Shown: positions 48,897 through 58,397, counted from the first letter of the stretch. The stretch: 64,000 nucleotides of DNA from JAGHKQ01 sp041920565 (GCA_041920565.1 JBHGXS010000047.1:87904-151903), one strand, 5' to 3'. Made by a program: numbers and translations. The notes: generated from the letters alone by a model not told the origin.

Positions 48897-49182
48897 TTTC
48901 GTAATAAAAGCGTGAAGCAAGGATCTCGATAGATCCGACGAGGATAAAGAGAGCGGAGCGAACGACGAGAGGAACCGTTGCTAAATCTAACAAAAACAGC
49001 TTGGCGGTTGTAAGGAGAAGCAGCACAACGGCTGTGAGCTTCCAAGCCTCCTTTTGATATTTTATTCCGTACAGCAAACAGCCGATGGAATATAGAAACC
49101 AGCCAAAGGTAATCCAAAGCGCTTTCTTGAAAAGAAAAAGGAAAAGCAAAAGATGTAAGAATACGAGAAGCAGTTTATTCAA
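48880..49182 (-). CDS. Small membrane protein similar to DUF2339 C-terminus
   Basis: A 100-aa protein with three or four hydrophobic segments. The second half (KLTAVVLLLLTTAKLFLLDL then VRSALFILVGSIEI) resembles the last repeat of long DUF2339 multi-helix proteins (xKLFLxDLxxLxxxxRxxSFxxLG). The family is normally hundreds of residues long, so this is either a truncated remnant or a small independent member. The TTG start at 49182 has AAAGGGTGTTATAG in front, which makes it translatable. The function is unknown. Confidence 0.55.
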   Translation of the reverse strand: MNKLLLVFLHLLLFLFLFKKALWITFGWFLYSIGCLLYGIKYQKEAWKLTAVVLLLLTTAKLFLLDLATVPLVVRSALFILVGSIEILASRFYYEINSRK

Positions 49183-49269
49183 CTATAACACCCTTTTTTG
49201 TTGTCCATATTATTATATGAAAAATTAATAGAGAATGTCCGCATTTTTTTTAGATAGGGCATTCATGGT

Positions 49270-49298
49270 TTGTAGAAAAATGTCGGTTGCGATATAAT
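49270..49298 (+). promoter_or_regulatory. Sigma-A promoter of the deoB operon
   Basis: TTGTAG at 49270 and TATAAT at 49293-49298, 17 bp apart. A second weaker candidate, TTGACG at 49328 with TACATT at 49351, also has 17 bp spacing. ACTAATTGAG occurs twice in the leader (about 49357 and 49422), perhaps a regulator site. Confidence 0.65.
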
Positions 49299-49457
49299 AA
49301 GAGGGAGAGGAAAATTTTTCTGTACTGTTGACGAAATAAAAGTAAGGGGTTACATTACTAATTGAGGTCTGACATCTGACTTAAGAGAGGGTATGCAAAT
49401 TTTCGTGCCTTTTTAGGACATACTAATTGAGTGATGGAATACATAGGAGGGACAATT

Positions 49458-50642
49458 GTGAGCAAGAAATATAAACGCATATTTTTAATCGTGATGGATT
49501 CTGTTGGAATCGGGGAAGCACCTGATGCAGAAAAGTACGGAGATAAAGGCGCTGATACCCTCGGGCATATCGCAGAACATATGAATGGATTACATATGCC
49601 GAACATGACAAAGCTCGGACTTGGCAACATCCGCGAAATGAAGGGTATTCCAAAATCGGACCAGCCGATGGCGTATTACACGAAAATGCAAGAAAAATCA
49701 GCCGGAAAGGATACCATGACGGGTCACTGGGAAATCATGGGGTTATATATTGACACGCCGTTTCAAGTGTTTCCAGAAGGATTTCCGAAAGAGCTGATTG
49801 ATGAGATTGAAAAGCGGACGGGCCGCAAAGTGATCGGGAACAAGCCGGCATCAGGAACGGGAATTCTCGACGAATTAGGGAAAGAACATATGGAGACGGG
49901 AGCGTTGATCGTATATACATCTGCGGACTCTGTTCTGCAAATTGCAGCTCATGAAGAAGTTGTGCCGCTCGAAGAATTGTACGATATTTGTAAAATTGCC
50001 CGTGAATTGACATTGGATGAAAAATATATGGTCGGCCGCGTCATCGCCCGTCCGTTTGTGGGTGAACCGGGTAACTTCCAGCGCACACCAAACCGTCACG
50101 ATTATGCGTTAAAACCGTTTGGCCGCACGGTCATGAATGAATTAAAGGATGCAAATTTTGATGTGATCGCAATCGGAAAAATCTCTGATATTTATGACGG
50201 AGAAGGTGTTACACAATCCCTTCGTACAAAATCCAACATGGACGGAATGGACAAGCTTGCAGATACAGTAGGCATGGACTTTACCGGCTTAAGCTTTGTA
50301 AACCTTGTTGATTTTGATGCGTTGTTCGGTCATCGCCGCGACCCGAAAGGCTATGGAAAAGCATTGGAAGAATATGATGCACGCTTGCCGGAAGTGCTTG
50401 AAAAATTAAAGGATGATGATTTGCTTATTATCACGGCAGATCACGGAAACGATCCGATTCATCACGGTACCGATCATACACGTGAATACGTACCGCTTCT
50501 TGTATACAGTCCAAGCATGAAAAATGGAGGGAAAGAATTACCGCTTCGCCAAACATTTGCCGACGTAGGTGCAACAATTGCAGATAACTTTGGTGTGAAG
50601 ATGCCGGATTATGGTAAAAGCTTTTTAAACGAGTTAGAGTAA
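49458..50642 (+). CDS. deoB: Phosphopentomutase
   Basis: Interconverts (deoxy)ribose 1- and 5-phosphate in nucleoside salvage (drm in B. subtilis). It is 394 aa, the usual length, from the GTG at 49458 with AGGAGGGACAATT in front; the frame is open 27 bases further but without a site. Alkaline phosphatase superfamily metal ligands: Asp in IFLIVMDSVGIGEAPDA (near 13), the phosphorylated Thr in AGKDTMTGHWE (near 88), and late DFDALFGHRRDPKGY and TADHGNDPIHHGTDHTRE. First gene of drm-punA-pdp. Confidence 0.96.
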   Translation: MSKKYKRIFLIVMDSVGIGEAPDAEKYGDKGADTLGHIAEHMNGLHMPNMTKLGLGNIREMKGIPKSDQPMAYYTKMQEKSAGKDTMTGHWEIMGLYIDTPFQVFPEGFPKELIDEIEKRTGRKVIGNKPASGTGILDELGKEHMETGALIVYTSADSVLQIAAHEEVVPLEELYDICKIARELTLDEKYMVGRVIARPFVGEPGNFQRTPNRHDYALKPFGRTVMNELKDANFDVIAIGKISDIYDGEGVTQSLRTKSNMDGMDKLADTVGMDFTGLSFVNLVDFDALFGHRRDPKGYGKALEEYDARLPEVLEKLKDDDLLIITADHGNDPIHHGTDHTREYVPLLVYSPSMKNGGKELPLRQTFADVGATIADNFGVKMPDYGKSFLNELE

Positions 50643-50656
50643 GGTGGGGACTGAAT

Positions 50657-51484
50657 TTGAATAAAGAATTAATTGAAAAAGCAGCTTCTTATCTAAAAGG
50701 GAAGTTCGACCGCACGCCGGAAGTCGGCTTAATTTTAGGTTCCGGACTCGGTGTGCTGGCAGATGAAATTGAAAATCCGGTGAAGGTGCCATACAACGAA
50801 ATTCCTGAGTTTCCTGTTTCCACGGTAGAGGGGCACGCAGGTCAGCTTGTATTTGGTGCATTACAAGGCGTAACAGTAGTGGCAATGCAAGGCCGTTTTC
50901 ATTACTATGAAGGCTATGATATGCAAAAAGTTACATTCCCGGTTCGCGTGATGAAAGCGATGGGTGTGGAGAAATTAATCGTGACAAACGCAGCTGGTGG
51001 AGTAAATACTTCTTTTGAGACGGGAGACTTAATGTTAATCTCTGACCATATCAATTTTATGGGTGCTAATCCGTTAATCGGTCCGAACGATCCACAGCTT
51101 GGTGTTCGTTTTCCGGATATGTCTGAAGCATATTGTAAACAGCTTCGCGGGCAAGCAAGGGGAGTTGCTGAGCGCTTAAATATGAAAGTGCAAGAAGGAG
51201 TGTACATGGCGCTGTCCGGTCCTACATATGAAACACCTGCTGAAATTCGCATGGCTCGTACGTTAGGAGCAGATGCTGTAGGAATGTCTACTGTTCCCGA
51301 AGTAATTGTAGCTCGTCACTCTAATATGAAGGTGCTCGGTATTTCTTGTATTACGAATATGGCTGCAGGGATTTTAGATCAGCCGTTAAATCATGAAGAA
51401 GTTATTGAAACGACAGAACGGGTAAAAGCAAACTTCTTATCGTTAGTAAAAGGCATTGTCAGTGAAATGAAAAAGGAAAAGTAA
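50657..51484 (+). CDS. punA: Purine nucleoside phosphorylase I
   Basis: Phosphorolysis of inosine and guanosine (deoxy forms too) to base and (deoxy)ribose 1-phosphate, which feeds phosphopentomutase. It is 275 aa, the trimeric class (pupG type). Motifs: LILGSGLGVLADEIENP near 26, GRFHYYEGYDMQKVTFPVRV near 81, VTNAAGGVNTSFETGDLM near 112, and GPTYETPAEIRMARTLGAD near 190. The start is TTG 50657 with AAGGTGGGGACTGA upstream, 14 bases after deoB. Confidence 0.95.
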   Translation: MNKELIEKAASYLKGKFDRTPEVGLILGSGLGVLADEIENPVKVPYNEIPEFPVSTVEGHAGQLVFGALQGVTVVAMQGRFHYYEGYDMQKVTFPVRVMKAMGVEKLIVTNAAGGVNTSFETGDLMLISDHINFMGANPLIGPNDPQLGVRFPDMSEAYCKQLRGQARGVAERLNMKVQEGVYMALSGPTYETPAEIRMARTLGADAVGMSTVPEVIVARHSNMKVLGISCITNMAAGILDQPLNHEEVIETTERVKANFLSLVKGIVSEMKKEK

Positions 51485-51497
51485 AGGAGGATTTCAA

Positions 51498-52802
51498 ATG
51501 AGAATGGTCGATTTAATCGCGAAAAAACGCGATGGACATGCATTAACAACTGAGGAAATTCAATTTATCATTAAAGGCTATACAAACGGTGATATTCCGG
51601 ATTACCAAATGAGCGCTTTTGCCATGGCGGTATTTTTTAAAGATATGAATGATCGAGAACGTGCAGACTTGACGATGGCGATGGTCAACAGCGGTGATAC
51701 AATTGATTTATCCGCGATTGAAGGAGTAAAAGTAGATAAGCACTCCACTGGCGGTGTTGGCGATACTACTACTCTTGTATTGGGTCCATTAGTAGCTGCG
51801 CTTGACGTCCCAGTGGCCAAAATGTCCGGACGCGGGTTAGGACATACAGGTGGAACAATCGATAAATTAGAAGCGGTAGAAGGCTTCCATGTGGAAATTG
51901 AAAATGAGGAGTTTATCGATCTTGTAAATAAAAATAAAATTGCCGTTATTGGACAGAGCGGGAACTTAACACCTGCTGATAAAAAGCTGTATGCGCTTCG
52001 TGATGTAACAGCGACAGTAAATTCCATTCCGTTAATTGCAAGCTCCATTATGAGTAAGAAAATTGCAGCCGGTGCTGACGCGATTGTTCTTGACGTAAAA
52101 ACAGGTGCAGGAGCATTTATGAAAACGACTGAAGACGCGAGAGAGCTTGCACAAGCGATGGTACGCATCGGAAACAGCGTCGGCCGCAAAACGATGGCTG
52201 TTATTTCTGATATGAGCCAGCCGCTTGGATTTGCCATCGGAAATGCGCTTGAAGTGAAAGAAGCCATCGATACATTGCAAGGAAAAGGACCGAAAGATTT
52301 AGAAGAGCTTTGCTTAACGCTTGGAAGCAAAATGGTGTATTTGGCAGGCAAAGCTTCTTCGTTAGATGATGCGCGTCAAAAGCTTATCGAAGTCATGAAT
52401 AATGGCAAGGCGCTTGAGAAGTTTAAAGTGTTCTTGGCGGCACAAGGTGGAGATGCATCTGTTGTAGACAATCCGGAAAAGCTTCCGACTGCAAAATATA
52501 TCGTGGACTTAGAAGCAAAAGAAGACGGATATGTATCGGAAATGGTGGCAGATGAAATCGGAACGGCTGCTATGCTTTTAGGAGCGGGACGTGCGACAAA
52601 AGAATCGCAAATCGATTTAGCGGTTGGATTGGTTCTTCGCAAAAAAATTGGTGACGCCGTGAAAAAAGGTGAGCCGTTAGTAACAATTCATGCAAACAGC
52701 GAAGATATCGAAAACGTAAAACAAAAGATTTACGATAACATTAAAATTTCGAAAAATCATGTTGACGCGCCGCCGTTAATACATGGTACTGTGACAGAGT
52801 AA
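51498..52802 (+). CDS. pdp: Pyrimidine-nucleoside phosphorylase
   Basis: Phosphorolysis of uridine, thymidine and deoxyuridine. It is 434 aa. Hallmarks: DLIAKKRDGHALTTEEIQF near the start, VDKHSTGGVGDTTTLVLGPL near 80, and KMSGRGLGHTGGTIDKLEA near 108, the thymidine/pyrimidine phosphorylase signature. The C-terminal swivel domain follows. ATG 51498 has AAAGGAGGATTTCAA upstream. Last gene of the nucleoside operon, closed by a terminator. Confidence 0.96.
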   Translation: MRMVDLIAKKRDGHALTTEEIQFIIKGYTNGDIPDYQMSAFAMAVFFKDMNDRERADLTMAMVNSGDTIDLSAIEGVKVDKHSTGGVGDTTTLVLGPLVAALDVPVAKMSGRGLGHTGGTIDKLEAVEGFHVEIENEEFIDLVNKNKIAVIGQSGNLTPADKKLYALRDVTATVNSIPLIASSIMSKKIAAGADAIVLDVKTGAGAFMKTTEDARELAQAMVRIGNSVGRKTMAVISDMSQPLGFAIGNALEVKEAIDTLQGKGPKDLEELCLTLGSKMVYLAGKASSLDDARQKLIEVMNNGKALEKFKVFLAAQGGDASVVDNPEKLPTAKYIVDLEAKEDGYVSEMVADEIGTAAMLLGAGRATKESQIDLAVGLVLRKKIGDAVKKGEPLVTIHANSEDIENVKQKIYDNIKISKNHVDAPPLIHGTVTE

Positions 52803-52827
52803 AAGCTGAGGAAATCCTCAGCTTTTT
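52801..52827 (+). terminator. Terminator of the nucleoside operon
   Basis: AAAAGCTGAGG and CCTCAGCTTTTTT around AAAT. Confidence 0.88.
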
Positions 52828-52885
52828 TGCATTGTTTTTGATGCATATGCCCCATACTAAGAAAAACAAAAGGGCAGGGGCGCAT

Positions 52886-53836
52886 ATGATTCGGATTTGC
52901 GGGGTAACGAAAGATAAAACAGTATTATATGACTTGCGTTTAGAAGATGTGAATCGAGAAGAAATAGACTGGTACTGGGTCGACCTAGGCTCACCAACGG
53001 AAGAAGAGTATACATACGTGTTAAAAGAGTATTTTCAATTTCACCCTTTAGCGATTGAGGATTGTTTGGAATATGTACAGCGGCCGAAAGTGGATTTTTA
53101 TGAAGGATATCATTTTTTGGTGCTTCACTCGATTGATAGAGAAGAATTGGAACCGCACGAGGTTGATTTATTTGTCGGAGAACGGTTTTTAGTATCCTTT
53201 CATTTTCATGAAAATATTCCGATTGAACGAACGTGGGAGAAGCTTGGAGAACGGGATCGAGTAAAAATCAGTCCACTTCATTTAACGCACATGATTATTG
53301 ACCAGCTTGTAGATGCTTACTTTCCGCCCGTATATTATTTGGAAGACCGGTTAAATGATATTGATGATAATTTAACAAGGGAGTCCGACAGTCTTGTTTT
53401 AGAAGAAGTGTTTGATATTCGTTACGATTTATCAAAGATGCGCCGCACCATTATTCCAATGCGTGACTTGTTGTATCGCATTTTGAATTCAACACGCTTT
53501 CAAGGAATTAATGATCATGAGCTGTATTTTAAGGATATCCACGATCATTTATTAAAGCTGACTGAAATGATCGAGACAAGCCGTGAGCTGACGGCGGACA
53601 TTCGCGACAGTTATTTTTCATTAAATTCCGATTATATGAACAGCATCATGAAAACATTGACGATATTTTCAACTATCTTTATGCCGCTTACGTTTATCGC
53701 TGGAGTGTACGGCATGAATTTTGAGAATATGCCGGAGTTACATTGGAGATATGGTTATTTTGCAACTTTGTTTGTAATGGCGCTTATCTCATTATTCATG
53801 ATTCTTTGGTTTAAAAAGAAAGGCTGGTTTAAGTAG
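52886..53836 (+). CDS. corA: CorA-type magnesium/cobalt transporter
   Basis: A 316-aa pentameric Mg2+ channel. The N-terminal alpha/beta cytosolic domain is followed by the long stalk helix (about 170-250). Two C-terminal membrane helices flank the GMN selectivity motif, seen in FIAGVYGMNFENMPEL near 283. The C-terminal end is basic (WFKKKGWFK). ATG 52886 is the likely start; the frame is open 54 bases upstream. Single gene. Co2+ or Ni2+ transport by family members is also known. Confidence 0.92.
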   Translation: MIRICGVTKDKTVLYDLRLEDVNREEIDWYWVDLGSPTEEEYTYVLKEYFQFHPLAIEDCLEYVQRPKVDFYEGYHFLVLHSIDREELEPHEVDLFVGERFLVSFHFHENIPIERTWEKLGERDRVKISPLHLTHMIIDQLVDAYFPPVYYLEDRLNDIDDNLTRESDSLVLEEVFDIRYDLSKMRRTIIPMRDLLYRILNSTRFQGINDHELYFKDIHDHLLKLTEMIETSRELTADIRDSYFSLNSDYMNSIMKTLTIFSTIFMPLTFIAGVYGMNFENMPELHWRYGYFATLFVMALISLFMILWFKKKGWFK

Positions 53837-54061
53837 AACGGAGCGAACATTCTCTTCGTTCTTGTTTTTTTGAATAATGAGTTTATTTTCAGATTTACTA
53901 CATCCGTTACAGTTTTTGTTAAAATATTGCATCATATTTAAATGAAATTAAATACCTTGTGAATTGGTGGAGAAACACCTTAAATCCTTATAGAATAATA
54001 ACGGCTTAGAGACGGAAAGCAAGAATTTGAGAAAATTCTATGAGAGACTTGAGGTGGAAGG

Positions 54062-55153
54062 ATGGCCAACAAGAAGAGGGAAGTATGGCTGGACGCAGCG
54101 AAAGGATTTGGTATGATTCTTGTTGTGCTCGGCCATGCATACGACCCGCACGATATTATTACGTATATTTATTGGTTTCATATGCCGGCGTTTTTTATGT
54201 TCAGCGGATATGTGTGTAAGCCGATTCAGGAGTGGAGCCAGCTTGGCGACTTAATTAAAAAACGTGCTAAGCAATTGCTTCTCCCGTATTTTTGTTATTT
54301 AGGCGCATTTACAGTACTGCGTTATATATATGAATTATGGAAAGGGAATACATCGTTAGCCTGGTACGGACAGGATTCATGGAACTTGATCATTGGCGGA
54401 CGCTTTATTACCGGCTATTATGGTGTATTTTGGTTTATTACTTGTTTATTTGTTACACAAATTGTATTTGTTGTTTTATTGCTGTCCTTTAAGACTATGA
54501 AGGCTCGTTTTACAGCTATCGGCATACTGTACGCGGCAGCTCATATTGAAGCGTATTTTGTAAATATGATGGATGGATCGCAGCCTTCCTTGAATGTATG
54601 GATTCCATGGAATCTGGATGTAGTTATGCTGGCTATTTTCTATTACAGCATCGGGTATTTCGCAAAACCGTTTTTGAAGAAGATTCCGCTATGGATTACA
54701 ACAGCGAGCACCGCATTCACGTTATTATTTATGATCTTGTATCAAATGGAACTGCTAGATTACCATTTAAGCTTAAAGTTTTTACGTTATGACAGCCCTC
54801 TGTTAGACATTGTCATCCCGCTGACGATGACGATTGCGTATTGCGGATTTTTCCAAACGGTTTCCCTTGCGAAGCTTACTCCTGCTTTAATCTTTATCAA
54901 TAAAAAAAGCATGCCGATTATGTACATGCATATCGGTGCAAATAAGCTTCTTTTGCAATATGCGGATTACGGAAATGCGCTTTACACGATTGTCGGCATT
55001 ACAGTGCCGTTACTAGTTGTAACGCTTGTGTTCCATAATATTGAGAGAGTGCAAAACTGGGCTGTCAATGCTGGAAGCTACAGATACTTTTGGGATATGC
55101 GCCAGCGCATGCACTTGTATCAAAGACCAACTCGCAAATACAGCAAAGCATAG
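54062..55153 (+). CDS. Membrane acyltransferase, family 3 (COG3594-like)
   Basis: A 363-aa polytopic protein with about ten hydrophobic segments. The N-terminal WLDAAKGFGMILVVLGHAYD carries the conserved His of acyltransferase-3 enzymes. YIYWFHMPAFFMFSGYVCKP follows, typical of the fucose 4-O-acetylase-like group. It likely O-acetylates a cell-surface polymer or exopolysaccharide; no glycan gene is nearby to name the acceptor. ATG 54062 follows GAGGTGGAAGG. Single gene with its own terminator. Confidence 0.85.
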   Translation: MANKKREVWLDAAKGFGMILVVLGHAYDPHDIITYIYWFHMPAFFMFSGYVCKPIQEWSQLGDLIKKRAKQLLLPYFCYLGAFTVLRYIYELWKGNTSLAWYGQDSWNLIIGGRFITGYYGVFWFITCLFVTQIVFVVLLLSFKTMKARFTAIGILYAAAHIEAYFVNMMDGSQPSLNVWIPWNLDVVMLAIFYYSIGYFAKPFLKKIPLWITTASTAFTLLFMILYQMELLDYHLSLKFLRYDSPLLDIVIPLTMTIAYCGFFQTVSLAKLTPALIFINKKSMPIMYMHIGANKLLLQYADYGNALYTIVGITVPLLVVTLVFHNIERVQNWAVNAGSYRYFWDMRQRMHLYQRPTRKYSKA

Positions 55154-55181
55154 AAAAAGTCGGGTGTTCACCCGACTTTTT
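55154..55181. terminator. Bidirectional terminator
   Basis: AAAAAGTCGGGTG and CACCCGACTTTTT around a TT loop, between convergent genes. Confidence 0.88.
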
Positions 55182-55188
55182 GTGTATA

Positions 55189-56478
55189 TTAACCCAACGC
55201 GTGCAAAACGAACGTCAGGAAAAAAAGACTTGCGATTACATATAAAGGTTTGCCGACTTCGCTTTGCTTTCCCAAAGCAAGCTTCAAAATTGGATAAGCA
55301 ATAAAACCGAAGGCGATTCCATCTGCAATGCTGTACGTTAACGGGATCATGATGATGATCAGAAACGCCGGAAATCCTTCTGAAAAATCCTGCAGATTGA
55401 TGTGTTGGATATTTTGGATCATCAATCCGCCGATAATAATCAGAATAGGCGCAATCGCACTATCCGGAATCAGCTTAACAAACGGAATACAGAATAAAGA
55501 AAACAAAAAGAGCGTGCCGGTCACTAATGATGTTAATCCGGTTTTCCCGCCGGCTGTAATACCTGCTGCACTTTCTACCGTAGAGACGGTCGGGCTTGTA
55601 CCGAACAAGCCGGAAGTTGCGACAGATACTGCATTTGCTTGGAAAGAACGAGAAAATTTCTCCGGACGTTCCAGCATTCCGTGGAGCAATCCCATATTTT
55701 CAAACACAAGAACCATCGTCAATGAAAACGTGGCAATCCAAAACGGAACGGACAGCAATTTATCGAATGACATGGCACCGAACACGACTCCATAATCTGT
55801 TACGGAAAATCCTGTATTTTCCAATGTTTGCACATCAACAAGGCCAAAGAGCCATGCAATAACTGTTCCTGCAAAAATCGTGATTAAAAAGCTCCCTTTT
55901 ACATCACGGACAAATAAGAAAAGAGCCAATACAAGCGTCAGTATTGTAGCAAGCACGTGAGAATCGCTCAATTTTCCTAATGCCACGAATGTACTGCTGT
56001 TCCCTACGACTATTCCGCCTTTTTGCAATCCGATAAACGCTAAAAATACACCGATACCAACCGTAATAGCTTCTTTTAGCGTTTTAGGAATGGTTTGCGT
56101 CAAAATGGATGCTAAACGTGTAAATGCCGTCAACATAAAAATCAAACCGGATACAAATACTGCAGCGAGAGCTTCTTGCCAGGATAATCCCATCGATTGC
56201 ACGATTGTATACGTGAAAAAGGAATTTACGCCCATGCCCGGAACTAAAACAATTGGAGCATTTGCCCAAACAGCCATCATAATACAGCCGACAACGGAAG
56301 TGATGACCGTTGCGACAATTCCCGCTTCTAACGGAATTCCGGCGTCAGATAAAATAGCGGCGTTGACCACCATGATATAAACGATGGTAAGAAATGAAGT
56401 GAATCCTGCTGTTATCTCTTGCTTTACAGTTGTGTTGTGACCTTTTAAATCAAATCTCTTTTCAAACATTCCTTTCAT
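55189..56478 (-). CDS. NCS2-family purine permease (PbuG/PbuO-like)
   Basis: A 429-aa inner-membrane transporter of the AzgA-like branch of NCS2, importing hypoxanthine, guanine or adenine. FTSFLTIVYIMVVNAAIL at about 25 and FTYTIVQSMGLSWQEALAAV near 85 are seen. GLFGTSPTVSTVESAAGI near 285, in the substrate site, is diagnostic. ATG 56478 follows GAAGGAATTTATA; an ATG nine bases later is an alternative. No purine riboswitch is visible in the 330 bases upstream, unlike pbuG of B. subtilis. Placement beyond the nucleoside genes is fitting. Confidence 0.88.
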   Translation of the reverse strand: MKGMFEKRFDLKGHNTTVKQEITAGFTSFLTIVYIMVVNAAILSDAGIPLEAGIVATVITSVVGCIMMAVWANAPIVLVPGMGVNSFFTYTIVQSMGLSWQEALAAVFVSGLIFMLTAFTRLASILTQTIPKTLKEAITVGIGVFLAFIGLQKGGIVVGNSSTFVALGKLSDSHVLATILTLVLALFLFVRDVKGSFLITIFAGTVIAWLFGLVDVQTLENTGFSVTDYGVVFGAMSFDKLLSVPFWIATFSLTMVLVFENMGLLHGMLERPEKFSRSFQANAVSVATSGLFGTSPTVSTVESAAGITAGGKTGLTSLVTGTLFLFSLFCIPFVKLIPDSAIAPILIIIGGLMIQNIQHINLQDFSEGFPAFLIIIMIPLTYSIADGIAFGFIAYPILKLALGKQSEVGKPLYVIASLFFLTFVLHALG

Positions 56479-56767
56479 TATAAATTCCTTCTTTTCAAGT
56501 ATCCCTCTCCCACCCATGACTTATCGTCACGGAGCCCATTATAGCACAAAAATAAGTAAGAGGACAGACCTTTTATATTGGCGCGGTAAAAAAGAAAGGA
56601 ATTGTTTTTTACTTAATTTCCTTTATGAATAGAAGTCTATAAAGAAGCTTCATCATTCAGAAGGAATGAATCCAAATTGATAAGAAAGTAAGCCAATTTT
56701 TTACTTGATTAGGCTAATTGCATAACCAATCCAAATCTCTCCTTTATTAAAGGACAATAACTGACGT
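56479..56767. other. Intergenic stretch without recognisable features
   Basis: About 290 bases, AT-rich, presumably carrying the promoter of the permease. A TAGCACAAAAATAAGT segment is common upstream of Bacillus genes but has no clear meaning. No gene, riboswitch or repeat was recognised. Confidence 0.5.
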
Positions 56768-56801
56768 AAAAAAGTTGCTCTCGATTGAAAGCAACTTTTT
56801 T
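56768..56801 (-). terminator. Terminator after SIMPL gene
   Basis: AAAAAAGTTGCT and AGCAACTTTTTT around CTCGATTGAA, immediately downstream of the minus-strand gene. Confidence 0.85.
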
Positions 56802-56813
56802 CATAAATACTGT

Positions 56814-57482
56814 TTACATGTATTGAAACACAGCCCGAAGATTAACTGTAATGTCTAAATCTCCGGTTTGAATCGGTGTGGTCGTTTCTGCGGCAACAGT
56901 AGAATAAGCTGCTACGTATTCACGCTGGACATTCATTTGCCCTTCCGTAATGCTGACAGGGACGGGATTGATAGTAACTCCTAATGTGCCGGCAATGATT
57001 TTTGCTTTTTCTTGTGCATTTTTAATGGCTATGGTAAGAGCTTGATTAGAGTAAGGTGTCGGATCGGAAACTTTAAATACAAGGTTTCTTGCAATATTAG
57101 CACCGTTTTGGACTGCCGCATCATACACTTGGCCAGCTTGCTGGACATTTAATACAGTTACTTGCAGCATATGCTCCACACGATAGCCTCTTGGCTGCGG
57201 TTTTCCGTCGACATATTCATATTGGGGATACATCGTATAAGAAGTCGTCTCAATATTTTTTTCTTCAATTCCCAGCGCTTTCAACGCAGCAATCACATTA
57301 TTTGAGCGTACCGCATTTTCCTGCTGCGCCGTTTTTACATTTTCATTTTCCGTCACAACCCCAAGCGTCAAAACGACAATATCGGGTTTTGCTTTTACCA
57401 TTCCTTGTCCTTCAACAGTAACAGTGTAGGTGTTGCCGGGGCGTTCTTGAGGCTGATAATACGGTGTATTCATTCCATAGTG
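56814..57482 (-). CDS. SIMPL (DUF541) domain protein
   Basis: A 222-aa protein of the SIMPL/DUF541 family. TYTVTVEGQGMVKAKPDIVVL at about 18-38 is the typical first strand (G-x-G-x-V-x-A-x-PD). Later KALGIEEKNIETTSYTMYPQ and AIKNAQEKAKIIAGTLGV match the conserved C-terminal part. There is no signal peptide, unlike many relatives, so it is probably cytosolic. ATG 57482 follows GGAAGGTGACAAG. Members form oligomeric rings of unknown function. Confidence 0.87.
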   Translation of the reverse strand, partial: HYGMNTPYYQPQERPGNTYTVTVEGQGMVKAKPDIVVLTLGVVTENENVKTAQQENAVRSNNVIAALKALGIEEKNIETTSYTMYPQYEYVDGKPQPRGYRVEHMLQVTVLNVQQAGQVYDAAVQNGANIARNLVFKVSDPTPYSNQALTIAIKNAQEKAKIIAGTLGVTINPVPVSITEGQMNVQREYVAAYSTVAAETTTPIQTGDLDITVNLRAVFQYM

Positions 57483-57864
57483 CATTCTTGTCACCTTCCT
57501 TTGCTTTATGTATATGAAAGAGGAAGGAGGAATCATGATACTAACCGGTTTGTGATTGGTTTTTCCTTTATAAAGTTTGAATTAAGTATAAGATATAAGA
57601 GAAGAGTACACCTTGCGAAAGTACAACGTCAGTCGAGGAACTTATATTATTGACGGAACTAATAAGAAAATTCTTATAATGATGACAGATGTAAAATAAA
57701 TAAATGGTAAATTTAACCCTATAAAAACAATATATACTTGTTTGTGACAAGACAGATGTAAATTATAAAAATATAATAAAATGTATGCAAATGACGGAAT
57801 GTGCAGTATAATTAATCTTACTATAGTATAAGTAATATGAATACTAGGAAAAGGGTCGAGAACA
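57483..57864. promoter_or_regulatory. Divergent regulatory region with MarR-type palindrome
   Basis: About 380 gene-free AT-rich bases between divergent genes. CTTACTATAGTATAAG at 57817-57832 is a near-palindrome centred on ACTATAGT and lies just behind a TATAAT at 57807, a plausible operator for the MarR gene. GACAGATGTAAA occurs twice (57684 and 57751). Nothing else is recognised. Confidence 0.45.
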
Positions 57865-58284
57865 GTGAGAGAAGAACGAGAAGCACTAATATTAGATTTG
57901 TCTGCAGGATTCCGCCGATTGTTTCGCATGTTTCAAAATGAAGTCAATGAATTGTTTACGAAGTACATGCCGTATAATGAATTTGTCGTATTGCGCGCAT
58001 TAAAAGCGAAAAGCCCGCAAATGGCTTCTCAAATTGCATACGAGGTGGAGGTTACATCCAGTCACATTACTGCTGTAACAGACCGGCTTGTAAAAAAGGA
58101 ATATGTTACCCGCAAACGCTCTGATTCTGACAGACGCATCGTTTATTTAGAGATTACCGAAAAAGGAAGAGAAGTAGCGGAGAAATTAGAACAGGTCCGT
58201 TTAAAATATTACAAAGAAAAATTCTCTCATTTAAGTGAAGAAGAAATGAAAACGATGATTACATTGTTTCAAAGCATATTGTAA
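57865..58284 (+). CDS. MarR-family transcriptional regulator
   Basis: A 139-aa winged-helix regulator. The HTH is at about 48-70 (PQMASQIAYEVEVTSSHITA) and the wing has the SDSDRRIVYLEITEKG pattern with the DxR pair. Long flanking helices allow dimerisation. The GTG start at 57865 has only AAAAGGGTCG upstream. A near-palindrome in front suggests autoregulation. No downstream partner: the next genes are on the other strand. The ligand is unknown. Confidence 0.85.
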   Translation: MREEREALILDLSAGFRRLFRMFQNEVNELFTKYMPYNEFVVLRALKAKSPQMASQIAYEVEVTSSHITAVTDRLVKKEYVTRKRSDSDRRIVYLEITEKGREVAEKLEQVRLKYYKEKFSHLSEEEMKTMITLFQSIL

Positions 58285-58312
58285 AAAGCGGGAAGATGAT
58301 TCTCGCTTTTTT
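58283..58312 (+). terminator. Terminator after MarR gene
   Basis: AAAAAGCGGGA and TTCTCGCTTTTTT around AGATGA. Confidence 0.78.
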
Positions 58313-58366
58313 ATCTTTTTCTAACTAGGAAAATAGGAATATACAAAATTGAGAGAAGAGATACAG

Positions 58367-58397
58367 AAAAAACTCCTTGATTGTCAAGGAGTTTTTA
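58367..58397 (-). terminator. Terminator of the GntR-ABC module
   Basis: AAAAAACTCCTTGA and TCAAGGAGTTTTT around TTG, at the end of the minus-strand permease gene. Confidence 0.88.

Noticed and set aside
51602..52351. Long minus-strand open frame (249 codons) opposite pdp
   Set aside because: It lies wholly inside the well-supported pyrimidine phosphorylase gene, has no ribosome site and its Ser/Pro/Thr-rich composition is that of an antisense shadow.
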